A stretch of DNA of 64,000 nt from Pomacea canaliculata (GCF_003073045.1 NC_037590.1:35286327-35350326), one strand, 5' to 3'. Positions 37,578-51,268 are shown, counted from the first letter of the stretch. Notes: generated from the sequence alone by a model not told the origin. Program-made: numbers and translations.

Positions 37578-40500
37578 GAGAGAGTGCTTCGTGTTGAGAG
37601 TCTCACAAGCAGCATGTCAGCTGCTGTCTCTGAAGACATGAACAAACAGAAAATTCGCAAACCCACGCGTCATTTGACGATCCCAAGGGGGAAAAAAAAA
37701 CCGACCAAGCCACCCGAATCTGGGGTCTACAACGAGAGGGCCAACGCCTAGTAGAGGCGATCATGTAGTCCTCGCACTTTGCGTCAACATTGTTGTCGGA
37801 GCAGTGCAGCTAGTTCTAGTCGATGACCTGGAGCATCAAGATGGTCTTTGACGCAGCGGAATGCAGGAAAGAACAGAAGCGGCAAAGAGAGAAAGAACTA
37901 CAAACTCTGACACTAAGAGCTTTTAGCTTCCCGGTAACACTTCACCGCGTCCAGCATCACTTGAAGAAATGCAACTCATATTTTGCAAAAGCTAAAGGCA
38001 AGGGATAAAGATAACAGTCAAAACCGAACATCATGAACATACCTCTTATTCCTACGCGAGTCACAGTGAATATGTGTATATACATCTATACCAGTTCAAA
38101 GGTATATATGAAAATATTCATTTCAAAACCTTTCATCGCTGAAACTAAGATACCCAAACTAACCAAATCTTATCAATCGTTAACCCTCTATAAAGAAAAA
38201 TAATATGTATCGTATGTAAATTGTTCATTACTCAAAGTAAAAAGTCTCCTTTGAAATAATATATGAACCCCTCACTTTTGTACATATAATCTAATTTCCG
38301 TCTTTTGTTAATTCTATTACCTTCGTAAATATTGTCGTTCTTCTCACAGGCCGCACGAAAGAAGAATATCCGCGGTAATGGCTTCGTGCTGTGGTTAGTT
38401 TATTTACACGTTGATATGGCAACAGGTTATAAATGTCATTCTTAATCTTAGTTTCCATTTTACTGTACATTTGTATTAGTTTCACCAAAACTCCGTTTCT
38501 TCAACCTTTCTTAAAAAATATATTAAAAAAACCAAAAACATCTAATTGTTATGGCAGCTATCTCCGAGTCGGCGGTTTACGTGTGAAAGGACGATAACAG
38601 CGGATCCTTTGTTCATTAGAATTATAGAGTTACTTCCCTTACACCGCTTCTCGTCCAAGGGCATTTCTAACCGTCATGCAAAAAAATATGGCAAACAGTC
38701 GAACGCTTTGTGATAAAGAAGATCGTTAAGAAACGTTTAAATGTGTGTGCAAACTTTTCGTTGTCTCTCTATTTTTTTAATGACTTCAACTCTCAATTTA
38801 TCGACCTTCCTAACCGCTGACTGAACAAGTTGATAATGTCTCTCGTATGGTGTTCCGTAAAAGTCGACCATATGCCAAACTCCTCTTCTGTGAATTACCT
38901 GCTAATTCGAGCCGCGTATCGATTGAAGACCGCTTCTTTGTGCTGCCGATATCTTCACGGTATACTCCCCAGTCCACCTGTATGAGCTACTGACGCCCTC
39001 CCACACGACCGATCTCTTCGATCTGCTAATGCTGACCTCTTGGTCCCACCTATTGGACGAGAGATATTCTGTACACTCTCCTTCTCCCACCGGCACCTAT
39101 CCCTTCGAACCGTTACGACACCCAACCTTTCAAGTCTGCTCTCGAAACCAGGAAATACCTTTCATATTCCACCGAACTATTGCTTCCACGTTTGCCGCTA
39201 TGTCGTCCTTGTGCTGTTGTTTTTCTTCATTACACGGCTAAAATTCGGTTTTGTAAAGTTTTCGCTTTTGTACCAGTTCCGTTAGAATAAATATGTACTT
39301 TAGTAGGCTATGCTTTTTTCTGAAACCAGCTTGTATGTAAGAGATGGAAAAGAGTCCCATACTTGTTTGCCTTATAATTAACTCTCCACACTTTTCTTGG
39401 TAACTTTGCTATATTTGTGTGCAACTATAACACCAGCTTCAAGCCTGTTTCGTGGAAGCCTGGATCACTGCTCTACAAATAAGACAAACAGACAAAACAA
39501 CAGATTATGATTTAAGCTTTGTTCTGGCCACCGCCCATAAATCTTGGTGTTTCCACTTGTCGCAAATCCTAATTTCCGAGTTCTCAACGCTTCAAACGCA
39601 CTGCATACTCGCAGCTGAAGAAAGGGGACACGCAGCTGGGCGAGGTACAGCTGCATCAAGTCACCCACAGACTTCTCAGAAATGTCCAGCTGTTCAGGGT
39701 GAACACATATGTAGCTGTCTTCGTGTTGTGTAAAAGAACGTGTAAATGACAGTTTGAGTGATTGAGATGACATGCGCACACAAGTGTTCGACATTCGCAC
39801 CACCTCTTTTAGAATGGGTATGAAAAATTATTCCATTCGTCTCGCAGTAGTTTCTCGCTCTGTATGTGCGTGTGTGTGTGTGTGTGAGAGAGACATTCAA
39901 AACATAACTTTTTATTGTTTTTCGACCTCTCTCCCCCAGACATGCAATACGAATAAACCACTGAGTCAAACACACCAGCATATTTTCACTTCAATCCGTC
40001 TTATTGTACGAGGAACTAGGGAGTTAAAACAATTTCAAAGCTTTCTGAACTATAGATATTGTAACATTCTAATCTTTATCTCTTAAGATTGCTTTCGCAG
40101 AATTTCGTCTGCGTCTTTAGCTGGCTGCAGAAATGTTTTAAACTTCCTTGCTGTTGCTTGGTACATCAGCTCAAACGTGTTCAAGGATTCGAACTGCACT
40201 GTATTGTCTGAACCGATAAGCATCACGAACTTGTATTACTGGACTACTTGCAGACGATTTTTTCAGTTTACTACTTAAACAACGCTGGTTTATACTAAGC
40301 TTCCGGTTTTGCAACGTTTCAGCTTAACTACTAGAACGAGGCTGGTGTATACAAAGCTTCCGGTTTAGTCGCATTTATTGTTTAGGCTCGCTGAGATGAA
40401 CAACAGAGAGCTTCGAAAGAGGCTAAGCGTTGGCCTCGGCAGACAGACAGCAATGAACTATCAACTATACACATCCGTGATAATATAATCTTCATCAGAT

Positions 40501-43500
40501 ACCTTTCATCTAAAGCTGTTGACGTCACTATTCACATCCGACAGGCTTACCTTGGTTCTGAAGCAAGCATTGTCTTCGAAGTGTTCTGTACTACAAATTA
40601 TTATAACCCATATTCTTTTCGCATCAAATTTTTGTTTTCTCAAACCCAGGTGAACCAGCAGCAGCCGAAGCACACCTGGGTCGACGTTCGTACCAACGGT
40701 ACGAGCTACAGTTTTGCCTACATCCCTAACGGCCGCTGGTGGGTCTAAGAAGAAAGCTTTTTTTGCACCAATGATCAAGCTCGCTCGTGGTTCAACGACC
40801 GGACAAGTAGGCCGTGCTATAACGAGAATACATGGACGAAATAGTCCACATGCGTACAACCGCCAGCAACAGACCGCCCTGCATCGATTTCTTCTCACTC
40901 GTCGTCGGCTTTCTCCTTATTTTGGGGTTGCGAACGAGGCCGAAGGTACATGTGCAAAAGCTTCTGCCGGGAGAGTCCTACTTGAAGACCCATCCGTCTT
41001 CATACCATTTTAGTCTTGGAGGCAGAAAAGCGAGTCGGAAGCTAGACCATCGTGCTGTTCCGCGCTGTTGAGGACCAAACTGCCAGCTTTTAGTAGGTCA
41101 CACCCGCTGCTGACGTCATCACTCGTAACCGCTGCGTGACCCCAGTAGTAACCGTTCCGATACCGCAGCGGAGGGCAATGACTGGAGCGACTGCGGTTCT
41201 CGACGTATCGCTCGCGGGGTCCTCGTACGTTAGATCGATCTGCGGGTGAGGTCAAATTGTGGGCGGTGTCCCGGTGTCCTGCAGACTTGCGGCCTCTTTG
41301 ATTTTGCACCACTCGACCAGCAGCAGACAAGAAACAAAATTTGAGCAGGAAGACAAGAAAAGACAAACAAAAAACAAAACAAGCAATTTAAAAGAATAAA
41401 GAGATCCTGATATTAGAATATTAAGAAAAATATCGTTTCTCATAGCAGTTATTATGCTATGTTTAAACGTCCACATGTAGCTGTTTGTAATTCATTCATT
41501 CAATCAGTAATTTGTGGACTGACCATCAAAGACTTTTGGATATATACCAGAAAGTCTTGGTCAGCAAACTAAAGAAATAATCTAGTAGCAGTAAAGAGAG
41601 TGGTTTGAGCAAGGAGTGAGGACATCAGTTTTTGACGAAGAGGAAGGATATATTACGATTTTTCACAAAACACTAGTGCGACATCAGTGTCCATCCACAC
41701 GTAAACATGTAAATAAAAAACAGGTGGTTGTCCAAATGTACAAATCTCATATCCAAGCTAATAAACACATGAGGACTGGGAGACTAAAGTTCTAATGGAG
41801 TGCACATTTTTCTGATGGTAAAGCTCAATAGAAAATATTCGTTTCCCAAATTGTGGCTATATATCCCCCGCTCCCTCTGTTGTTGTTGGTTTTTGTTTTT
41901 TTTTGTTTTTTTTTTTCAGATTCACGCCTGGAAACGTCGTCATGCGCGGAGAGAACTCAACAACACAGACATCAGGATTTACTTGGAGACATTTGTGTTG
42001 TCAAGGATACAGCCAATAGCAGAGCTTGGGCTGTATTTAATTAGGCGTATCAATAAACAAACTTGACATTATGAGTTTGATCTTCTGGTGTTGTTTGGTA
42101 GTTTGTTTGTATTGTTTTGTTGGCATTTAATTGTTTTCTAGAGCATCATGCCACCAAAACGGAAAAGAAAGTAAAATTCTATATCAACATGCAATCACTA
42201 CAACATCAAAACCTGCTGTATATTAACCCCACGAGAGGCCACACGTTGAATCACCAGGTGAGCATCTACAGGAGATCGATTTACTCATTTACATAAACTG
42301 AAAGTGTTCAGTCGATGTTCTGGCCCACCTCAGCTAATCGGGTGTTTTAAACGTTTCTCCTATAGTCCACCCGTATTTGTATTTCGATGGTCGTGTGCAG
42401 ATCGACTTGCATGGTAGCTATACGGTTCGTGGTTTTCCCAGAGTAATAAACGTTACAACTATCGTTAGAAATGATTATAATAAACAGCGCTCATCCATAT
42501 GCAAGCAAGCAGGGGGTTGCAGACGAGATGCCATAGAAGACTGATCTGCGCACAGTAGCACGCAGTGTATTCGCGAATGCCCACGAGGCACAGAAGACAG
42601 ATAAACGGATTTTATCTTAGAACTAACGAACGTTCAACACGATGAAGATCATTTATTTATTTCCACAGTCCGCGATGGTCGAGGTTGTACCCAGGCGGTC
42701 GGGGAGGACACTCACTCCGCGGCGGAGCCAGGGCGAGACTTGAACTGCGAGCTAGTGTCACAGCTAGGTCAGTAGGTCGTGGTGCCACCGGCAACTAGGC
42801 CAAAGGGAATCGGGGGCGGGTGATGGAAGGAAGGAGGTCGTGAGGAAGTGGGGAGAGATTCTCTCTCTCTCGTCGCCCTACTCAGCTACCGTGCGCGCTG
42901 CTTCCGCGGGGGAGGGGAGGTCAGTGACTGCCTAAGGAGGTGAACCGAGAGTGCATTAGCAGTGGGGCCATTGACTTGTGTTTTAGGGGCACAGCTGGCA
43001 TCTAAAATAGGGAACTGGGATGGTCAGCCTGGTTGCAACAGGTATTGTCCCTATTCTCCCTCAACCCTACCAAAGAAAAGGAACTAACATGTGGTACAGG
43101 TGTGTTAAATCCTGTCATGCTTTTACTAATTCCTCGATGCGAAAACTGATCCTTTTAGGACTTAAGGGCTAAAACAAAATTTAACATTTACCTTTAAAAA
43201 ACCTGATGTAACAGCTGTACTTAATATACAGCCATCGGGGTGTAATGTTCTACCTATAACTACATAAAAATAAGAAGAAAAAAAACGTCGACCTTTGAAC
43301 TATTGTCCTGCACACCCTGAGGGCCTTCTCCCCCTCCCTTACTTGGACGATTCGGTTGCTGCATTTGATGAAGCAGGACATTGGGACCAACCTACTCTAA
43401 AGCCTAATTTCAAGGAACTGGCTTTGCTTTGATATATCAACCCTTCCAAGATCTGAGCATATAACCCCTTTACTCACAGACCGTGTCTTTACTGTCGATG

Positions 43501-44176
43501 AGATGCAAACCATTGACCCCGATAACGAGGTCGGGTTCGTGACCTCATGCTGGGACATGGATACGTGAAGTCGTCATGGCGACAGCCAATGGGAGAGCTG
43601 GATGCACTTTTACCCTGTAGCACGTTTCTGTCTACAGGTGAGAATATCGATGCTTGTAAGATTATGTATCGCCAACGGTGATGAATAGTTGGGGGAGGGT
43701 CTGTTGTTTAGAATCGTCATTACTTATATCGCATAAACATGATTTTTTTAAAAAACAAGTCGGCGAACATACAAGTCCCCGCGTTGAACCGGTATCCACG
43801 CATGATTGCTCAGTGATCGTGATGGGTCTAATCCAACCAGTCTGTGTATCTGCTTTGCTCCATGATTATTTTTTTTTTTTAGGGGTGGGGGAGGAGAGAG
43901 GGGTGGAGTGAGTTGGCGGGGTGGGAGTAGAAGTGGCGGAAGTAATAATGACAACAAAAGAAGCTTCTGTATCGACCCCCTTCCCCTAGAAAACACGAAC
44001 ATTTTTTTGCTGTCCGTCCACATCTGCAAGTATTGATGGCTCGGCCATTTTATTTATGCAGCCGGCAGGGGGCGCTGTACGCTGAGGTCGGTGCCTTGGG
44101 AAGCCTTACGTTGAGAGGAGACGGAAGGAGCGAACTGACGCTTGAAAACAGATCAAACAATCCGCAGCTGGGGTGA
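37578..44176 (+). CDS. Probable 3' exons of the giant WD40 gene (gene end uncertain)
   Basis: Splice-flanked coding-like patches: 37578-37751 (SMSAAVSEDMNKQKIRKP), 37820-37933 (KMVFDAAECRKEQKRQREKE), 39615-39698 (LKKGDTQLGEVQLHQVTHR), about 40659-41013 (TSLTAAGGSKKKAFFAP), 41920-42046 (RRELNNTDIRIYLETF), 42142-42257 (KKVKFYINMQSLQHQN), 43480-43637 (RVFTVDEMQTIDPDNEV, then RDLMLGHGYVKSSW after a one-base shift), 44062-44176 (ALYAEVGALGSLTLRGDG, ending TGA). An ATTAAA lies near 44280, so the transcript may end there; another possible poly(A) signal is at 41395. The exon 41920 to 42142 junction is phase-consistent; others are not all resolved. They may belong to the WD40 gene or to a following gene. 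Confidence 0.4.
38010..39610. other. Non-coding stretch, nothing firm
   Basis: AT-rich sequence between two candidate exons. A plus-strand open frame around 38960-39240 (LYELLTPSHTTDLFDLL) is long but has no acceptor or partner exon in phase; I do not call it. Confidence 0.4.
42655..42800 (-). mobile_element. tRNA-like SINE, minus strand
   Basis: Minus strand reads CCGGTGGCACCACGAC (box A-like), then CAGTTCAAGTCTCGCC (box B-like) about 45 bases on, followed by a GC-rich body. Different family from the 11136 SINE. Confidence 0.55.
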
Positions 44177-44899
44177 ACGACCGCTACACACCCTGGCTCA
44201 CTCGCTCCCTCGCTCTTTCTCTCTCCCCTCATTCCCTCAGCGCAAGGCTAAAACAGTCTTGTCTTTGCTGCAAACTTTCATTAAAATAATCTTTGTATAT
44301 TGGGAATTAATTTTTTTGTAAAGACCATGTGCTTGGTTTGGCTTCCTTTCGATTTTTTTGTTTTTGTGTGTGTTATTTGAAATTGCATAAATTTGCGCAT
44401 GTTTAACTTTAATTTTAGTTCTGTTTTTCTTTATGCGCCAAAGATGTGTGACTTTGAAGGAGCATGATTTTAAATAACATTTGTATGTGATAAAACACTA
44501 TTTTAATGTTTAGTTTTTGAACTCTTGATTTATATTTCTAAAATAACTTCTTTTCAAGAAGCCTGAGAGGTGATGCAGGAGTTGTTAACTAAGCAAAATT
44601 TCGAACATGGATGGAACTTTGTTTTTTGTTTTGTTTTTTGTTTTGTTTTTGTTGTTTGTTTGTTTTTTTTACTGCCACGAACTATGCAGTCTGCGACTTG
44701 TTAGTCATCCATGGTGACAATGTCCAATGCAGGTCCAGATCCGGTTTCCCATGCTCGCTTGTCTACCTGTGCGTTTTCGGTTGTATCGCATAATTATTAT
44801 TAGAACTGTGTCCGGTTTATATTGTTTATTTTTTATATTTCATTCTTCACAGAGAATTTCTGTATTCTTAATACATCTTCGCCTGCTGTTGATCTCAAG

Positions 44900-45011
44900 C
44901 GTTGTTGATTATAAACCATGAAAACTCGGTTCCAAGAATTCCCAGGGGCAGTCAGAAGATTCGGTTGGTAAACAGCAAAGACAACAGCGAGGATGGAGCG
45001 AAGCCACCAGA
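44900..45011 (+). CDS. Candidate internal exon, unassigned
   Basis: Open frame after the acceptor CTCAAG, reading SVPRIPRGSQKIRLVNSK and then DNSEDGAKPPE, to the donor GTAACG (entry phase 1, exit phase 2). Basic then acidic, no recognised domain. A second frame of the same stretch is also open (QSEDSVGKQQRQQRG), so the frame is not certain. It could join the 43480 exon, whose exit phase is 1. Confidence 0.35.
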
Positions 45012-45716
45012 GTAACGAAGGCAGGTAGAGCGCATTCACAGACGTCTGGCACGAAGCTGGCGAAAGTCACAGAAAATATCCGACAATTAGAAAAGAAGTT
45101 TTCCATAATGGTGGGAGTTTACCGAGATTAGGATGTATAGTGTAGCCGAGACTGCATGACTCACCAGAAGTTGCTGCAGAGTTGAGCCAGTGAAGTATTC
45201 TATGGCGAACTTGTCTGGTACTCATTTTTTGAGATCTTATTTTAAACATTTGGAATTTGACATTTAAAATAGCAGTCATCAATATATTTTATCATGTTCG
45301 TCAAACATTTTGGAAGCTTGGACTGTCAACATAACTCTTGATAGTGTCCTTCCCAAACAGATAGCTGAGTGGTGAGAGCGCCGGTGTCGTAGTTTCACCT
45401 TTTCCTTGCGATTCGGTATATAAAATGGATGTTTTTGAACTCAACAGTTTCATACTGCATACAAATATCTTTCACAGATCAATAGATTGTGAATTACAAT
45501 ACATCTGATTCGCAGTACAGTCCTCACTCAGTATCCGCGCCTAGGTGGCATAGAATTTGCATGTTCCCCCATTACTTTGAATCATCTCTAGATTATTTAC
45601 GCTATCCAAATACAATGTAAATGGCATGGAAATATTTGTCATACTGCATTGTTTAGCGAACGGCAAGAAAACAAACCTGCAGATATTCACGATGAAAACA
45701 GACTTAACCTTCGTAG

Positions 45717-47351
45717 ACCTCACTACAGAGAAGACATCAGCAAAGCATGCTGGAGAGACTGAGGACGTGTGAAATGGCGGGTGGTTACAGAAAGGTATGT
45801 CTGCACATCAGCGTAGAGTTCGGGGTGCAGAAAAGTCTTATTTTGATTTGTATAACTTTCTGGAATCTTTTCAAAATATTTTCGATCTGCGACTATTTGA
45901 ATCCGAGGAACTCGTGGCGGATACTAAGGGCCTACTGTTGGTGAAAAAAGCCTCGGTGATATATACGCCTGAAAGGTCTCTGGATCACTTTTTAAGATGT
46001 TTTAGTTCGTTAATTTTTAACCGAGTTGTCATAGCGCTGACGTCGGCGCCAGTTCGATATCCGTGCAGCGCACCTCACTTTCCTAATGGACCCAGCAGGC
46101 GGGTATGAGTACCTGATTCCAAAGACGTTTGGGAAAGGTAAGGCAATGAGATGGGCACCGCCCTCAGGTAAACCATGACCCAGGAAAGTAAGGTCCCTAA
46201 CACCTCACTCCCTAGCGACCCGACAAAGGTCACGAGACATTTACCTTTACCTGTTGTGCATGGCTTGACATTATGTTGTACATCTTTTTGTGCAACACAT
46301 GAACAGTATAAACAGAATGAAAAACAAAAAAGAAAAGAAAGATAAAAGTGCTAGCAGTGGATTTTGTGATTAAAAATTCTTAGATCCCCTTGACAACATG
46401 ATAATAAAAAAATCAGCATATTAATGAAGTGTCCCCGCGTAGCCAACACACTCAGCGCCCTCTAGTCCTAAAAGTCAACTCATGACCGAGTGCCCGTTAC
46501 CTGACCTGCGTCCTTGAGTCACGCTCACAAAACTGGGTCACGGGCTGCAGACTTCGCTCGTCTGATGTTCGTGACCGCGCGCAGGACGAGACCTGAATGC
46601 GCACGGCATTGCGCGACCTCATGACGTCAGCAGCCGGTGGTCAAAGTTCCTGTCTAGCAGCCCAGATACCCGACCTCTCTTTCGGGCCGACGGTCCATTG
46701 ACCGCCTACTAGCCTACAACTGTAATTACTTAGGGTCACTAGGGTCAACGATCCGGCTTTTATTCTGTCTTGCTGTTCGTTGGTCTCATCCTCGCTCTGT
46801 TTTCTGTTTTGGTTGCCCGTGTCTGATTTGTTGTCAAGGAGTCGTCGCCTTTGCAAGTGATCCCCTATTAATTATCTCTTTTACTCTAATCAATTTTTTT
46901 CCTGTTGGACGTTAATTACATTCATAATTAAGACCATACGTTCTCAGCTGTTGTCTCTAAGACAAATCGTTTTTTCCTTCCCGAGTACCAACAATGTCTT
47001 GATGAACGAGTTCTGTGTTTCTGTCCTAATTCTCTTGTGTTTTATGAAGGTCCACGTGACTATGAAAACAACTATTTATAAAGGTCGCTGACCTTTACAT
47101 AAGTTTCTCTGTGTGTGAGAGTGTGTTTGTGTCAGATCGTTGAAGTAAATAAGGACTCGCTCGTAAAGGAGACAGATATCAGCTCAGGCATTTCCGGAAT
47201 GACAAACGTGTTATCAGCCGCGAGTGCTGAAGGAGACGGGGATGGGGATGAAGCTGGGGAATGTGCGTCAGCACAGTATCTCGCGCCCGACACGACTCAT
47301 CACCAATGCGCACTCCTCCGAACAAAGAAACTGAGGGAGGACTTCGTGTGA
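45717..47351 (+). CDS. Candidate two-exon segment ending LREDFV*, unassigned
   Basis: Exon 45717-45794 reads SMLERLRTCEMAGGYRK and stops at a good donor (GTATGT). Exon 47136-47351 follows acceptor TTTGTGTCAG in the same phase, reading VNKDSLVKETDISSGISG, a glycine/aspartate run, and HHQCALLRTKKLREDFV before TGA. Codon choice is GC-rich compared with flanking introns. No domain recognised. Could be a small gene of its own, or tail exons of the large gene with alternative ends. Confidence 0.4.
46020..46255 (+). mobile_element. SINE copy, 5'-truncated
   Basis: Contains GCCAGTTCGATATCC (box B-like), GTATGAGTACCTGATTCC and CTCCCTAGCGACCCGAC. Same family as 22345-22492 (minus). Confidence 0.6.
46260..47130. 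other. No gene seen
   Basis: Inside the intron of the 45717-47351 candidate. Has a GC-rich patch at 46480-46640 with TGACGTCA, which could be regulatory, and T-rich sequence after 46890. Confidence 0.5.
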
Positions 47352-48722
47352 TGACAAAATACCCGACCCATGAAACAAACTTTTAATGAGGACACGTGAA
47401 ATGTGTTTATTACTTAAAGAATTTGTACATGGCGGTCCTAAAAAAAAAGATAAAAAGATTTTATATATCCCACTGTATGTGTCCTTTTGAAAAGGCTATT
47501 TGAAAAGAAAAACTGAGAGACCCATTACCAAAGTGTTTAAAGCGTACAGCTGGTTGTGTCATAAATTATCAGCCACACCCATACCTTAGTAAATGTATAT
47601 ATGACAGTCATATAAACTATCCACGACCAACATGCTTTATGGCTGTCTCTGGTTCTGTGTGAGAGAGAAAGAAGGTGGGAAGGAAGAAGAAAAAGAAACT
47701 TTTTTCCCTTATTCTTTATTGTACATAAAGTTTTATGCGTTAAGTTTATAGGGAAGTATTTAAGTATTTTTGTGTGTTCGTTTGGTTTTTTTAAAGTATT
47801 TTTACAATCTTCACTTGTCTACCTTCCAGTTTCGTTTGTACTAACTTCCTGTCATGACATCTTGTGTCTGCATCTTGCAATGTTTAGGTTTAATGTTACA
47901 TATAGATGAAGCGATTTTGAGTTCAATATTTTTTCGTTAAAAAATGGTTGACTGTGAAATATTGAATTGATGATATTTGCAGTATTATCTATGAATGACT
48001 TATGGGCTCTTTATTACCAGGGTATGAAGGTATGCGCCTTCCGAGCGTATTAGGAAAACTAAACCTTTCCACGCAAGATAAAAGGTGATATTCAAAACTT
48101 TCTGCTCGGAAAAAAACACTGTCCACGCATAAACTGCAGTTATGTAGATTTTCAGAATGGAAGAAATTGGGTTTAACTTCTCCCTTGAGATGTTCTTGTC
48201 GAGAAAATCTTTTTTTTACCGGGACAGGAGTTTTAGTGTGGTGAATTTGTTTTTCTCATGACTGAATAAAACAGTGTGAATCTCCAAATCTGAGTGAATA
48301 CCCTGACCCTCTCTACAAAGCACCACCTGCACCATGTAGAGGTCAAGGGACACAGGTCAGGGAAAACTCAGGACTGGAGTTGAATAAGTTTATGTTGTGC
48401 AGTTTCAGTATTCCCACGGACCATGCTATCTTCTCTTCATGCATGACGCCCCAAAGTTCAACTGATGTTTGAACACAAGGTGATCCCAAGTTGGGGCAGG
48501 GTCGGTTGATGTGTACACAAGGTTCTATAACTAGGGCGGGTCAAATCCGTGCGGGGTCACAAGGTGAGAAGCTTGAGGTTAGAAGTCAGCGAAGTTTTGG
48601 GCATATCTACATAGCGTATCACCATACGCTTACCATCGGAGGGAGTATCACGTGATCCGTTAGTTCCACGGTAGTTCCTCCTCCACTTCCACCCCAGATA
48701 CCCCTCAATTCATTCCTTTCAG

Positions 48723-49024
48723 TGAGCGGGCGCGTGCCAGAACGACGCAGATGTGGGTCAGGCAGGGGTCAAAAGAAGTTCAGTCACCATCAGGTAGAAA
48801 GAAAAGGTATTATACTTATCTTCCTTCAGCCCCCAAACCTTCGTCACAACCGAGGTGCCCACTGGGCACAGAAGGCCGTTTTTTTTGTCCCCCTCCTCCG
48901 CTTCGTCCTTTGCCCTCGGTTTACCTGGTCAGTCAGCCGTGACGCAGTAAACAACCCCGAATGGGACAAAGGCCATATGGTCACTGACACTGATGACCGA
49001 TACAGAGCACTGGGTCGCAAGTGA
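48723..49024 (+). CDS. Candidate terminal exon with poly(A) signal, frame broken
   Basis: After acceptor TTCCTTTCAG a frame reads TTQMWVRQGSKEVQSPS and YLPSAPKPSSQP; past a run of eight T and five C the coding-like frame changes to SRDAVNNPEWDKGHMV and DTDDRYRALGRK before TGA. AATAAA lies at 49181-49186, a sensible distance for a last exon. No domain recognised. Confidence 0.4.
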
Positions 49025-49029
49025 GTTAA

Positions 49030-49743
49030 TGAGTGAGAGAAATGAGAAATGCGCTGACGTGTGATAACATAACCAGTGATAAACAGATATATATCATGGC
49101 AACACGGATAGGAGAGTAGGGCGACTGTATAGGTGGAGATGGAAGTTAACATAAATTTGGCTGTAAAACCATTTTTGAACAATAAAGACATTTTCTGATA
49201 AAGATCTACCTAACAATCAGGGCGTGCCGGGTCAGAGGTCAGGTTTGGGTTAGCCGCTGCGTGCTCTGCAGGAGAGGGTCGGCCACTGTTGCAAGGCTAT
49301 AGCTTCGATCTGGCATGCAGATGAATTTCATAAACCTTGCGATTTATCAGAAAGCTGTCATACGAAGAGGTCGTCAAGAGTTCTCAAGAAGCGATGCTGG
49401 AAGAGTAGAAGAAGGGTTAGCCGCCCTCTGTAGCCTGTCCACATCTGTCGCGAACCCAGCGTGCTGGCGTCTGATGGAACGTCAACTACATCTGAGTGTT
49501 CTTTGTTCTGGGATTGGTGGTGGTGGTGGTGGGATGTTTGGGAGGGGATTTACACTGAGGCAACTCATACAGATGGGAGGATCAAGAGTCTGCTACTGAA
49601 GTAACGACATAAGCCCCTCTGTTCACATGCTTAGCTTCATCACAGACATTCTGCACCTATACAACAAGTGTGTTGGGCATGCTACTCCGATGACAAAGCG
49701 TTTGTCCTCATCACATATAAGCATTGTAGATTCGTCCGTCCGT

Positions 49744-49799
<56 letters not shown>

Positions 49800-51268
49800 G
49801 GAGTGTGTGATTTATTTACATCTTCAGCGTAACCAGTTTGTATTTTCTCGCCACGAGGCTGTCCTACGGTTCACGCATGGCTGTTTTTTTCCGATTTGTC
49901 CTAGGTACTAGAATGGTTAGTTGGATCCTTTTCGCCTTGATTTTTTTTTTTTTTTTTATTTTTTTTATCTAACACATCTATGTATTTGAGAATTCTACCC
50001 TGTATAGGAATGTCTTTCATTCCTACCATCGTTGTTCTACGTACAGTAGAACAGCTTCGTGGGGTTTATTCTAATTGTTCCAAGTTGCCGACTGGCTTTT
50101 GAAAGGTCAACAAACGCTGGCCCACAGCGTGAGATCCATGACCTCACGTGACGTCAGATGACGTACATATACTAAGGTCGTAAGCCCACAGCCAATGAGA
50201 GCCGCAGAGTGTATGCTAATCTGACGTACCTACGCAAGTACGTGCTACCATGGATACGACCTCTATGTACAAATGAGTTTGTGATGCTTCAGATACTTGT
50301 CTCGCCTGTACGGAAGAGGATTCGCTCGGTTAGACAATGGAAATTAGTATCCTCCCATTAATTTCGTTGAAAAAATCAGTCCCTTGAGTCAGGTTAATGT
50401 AAAGGGTGGATTTAGCCACGAGCGATTTCTGCGTGTGTGCTGTCTTTGAAAAGGTCCAACGATCTGAGTACATTAGTCTTATCTATCACTGATGTGAAAC
50501 TTATGCGTAGAATGTGACTGACTCTGCTTGAAGCCAACTAATCGCCATATTGGTACTCGTAAGAGGAGACTATATCTCACTATTTCTGAATGCGCTAAAT
50601 ATATTTTCATATTTTTTCGTACATCGCAAAATGTTGCATGGCTTTTGTTTGTCTGTTTTGTTTGCGTTCTTTGATTTCAGAACTGAGGAGGTGTCAAACT
50701 CTTCACGTTCAGAATTGGGAGTAGTAAGATGGTCACTTGACCCTAGAGAGTTCTATTAAAGCCTGTTGGCAGTGTTGTCAATGAACTGAAGTGGTCCACC
50801 ATGTCAAAAACAAGGCATTGTTGTGCAAAGCACCAGATGCCACTTTTGCCTTCTCTGCTCAATAAGCTACCCATATGGTGGGTGAGGAGGGATGGAGGGG
50901 TAAGGATGGGAACTTTCCAGTCAAAGGCAGCGCCGAGATTCCCTTACTTCCATTCAAAGTAGTTGCTCGTTTCCCCTATTTCCGCTCATATAACGGATCT
51001 TATTACATATTTACAGCAGTTAAAATGTATTTAGATTGCCATGTTTATCTAAATATTCTGCAACAACAGTTTGAGAAAGTATTTATGCGAGCGCACTCTT
51101 GTAATATCCCCTTCTATTTAACGTGTATGTGTGAGTACACGAAGGGCAAGGGGAAGGGATGGAGGAGAAGAGGGCGATAAACAAAGATCACACGACTAGA
51201 CATAACTGCTGTCTGCGCATGTGCCCTACAAGACCCTGCCTCTCTCCCAGTGACCCCCTTGGCAACAG
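49030..51268. other. Mostly non-coding; microsatellite inside
   Basis: Contains the (CTGT)n array and one member of a loose repeat pair (about 50160-50270, matching 53570-53625). An open frame at 49318-49599 after GCATGCAG (FINLAIYQKAVIRRGRQEF) is possible but unsupported by a donor or partner exon. Confidence 0.45.
49749..49801 (+). repeat. (CTGT)n microsatellite, about 13 units
   Basis: Uninterrupted tetranucleotide array. Confidence 0.97.

Noticed and set aside
38931..39240. Long plus-strand open frame (LYELLTPSHTTDLFDLL)
   Set aside because: No usable acceptor, donor or partner exon in phase; could be chance.
41010..41366. 118-residue minus-strand ORF
   Set aside because: GC-rich patch without splice or start context; no recognised motif.
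49749..49801. CRISPR-like regular repeat
   Set aside because: Simple tetranucleotide array with no spacers, in a eukaryotic genome.
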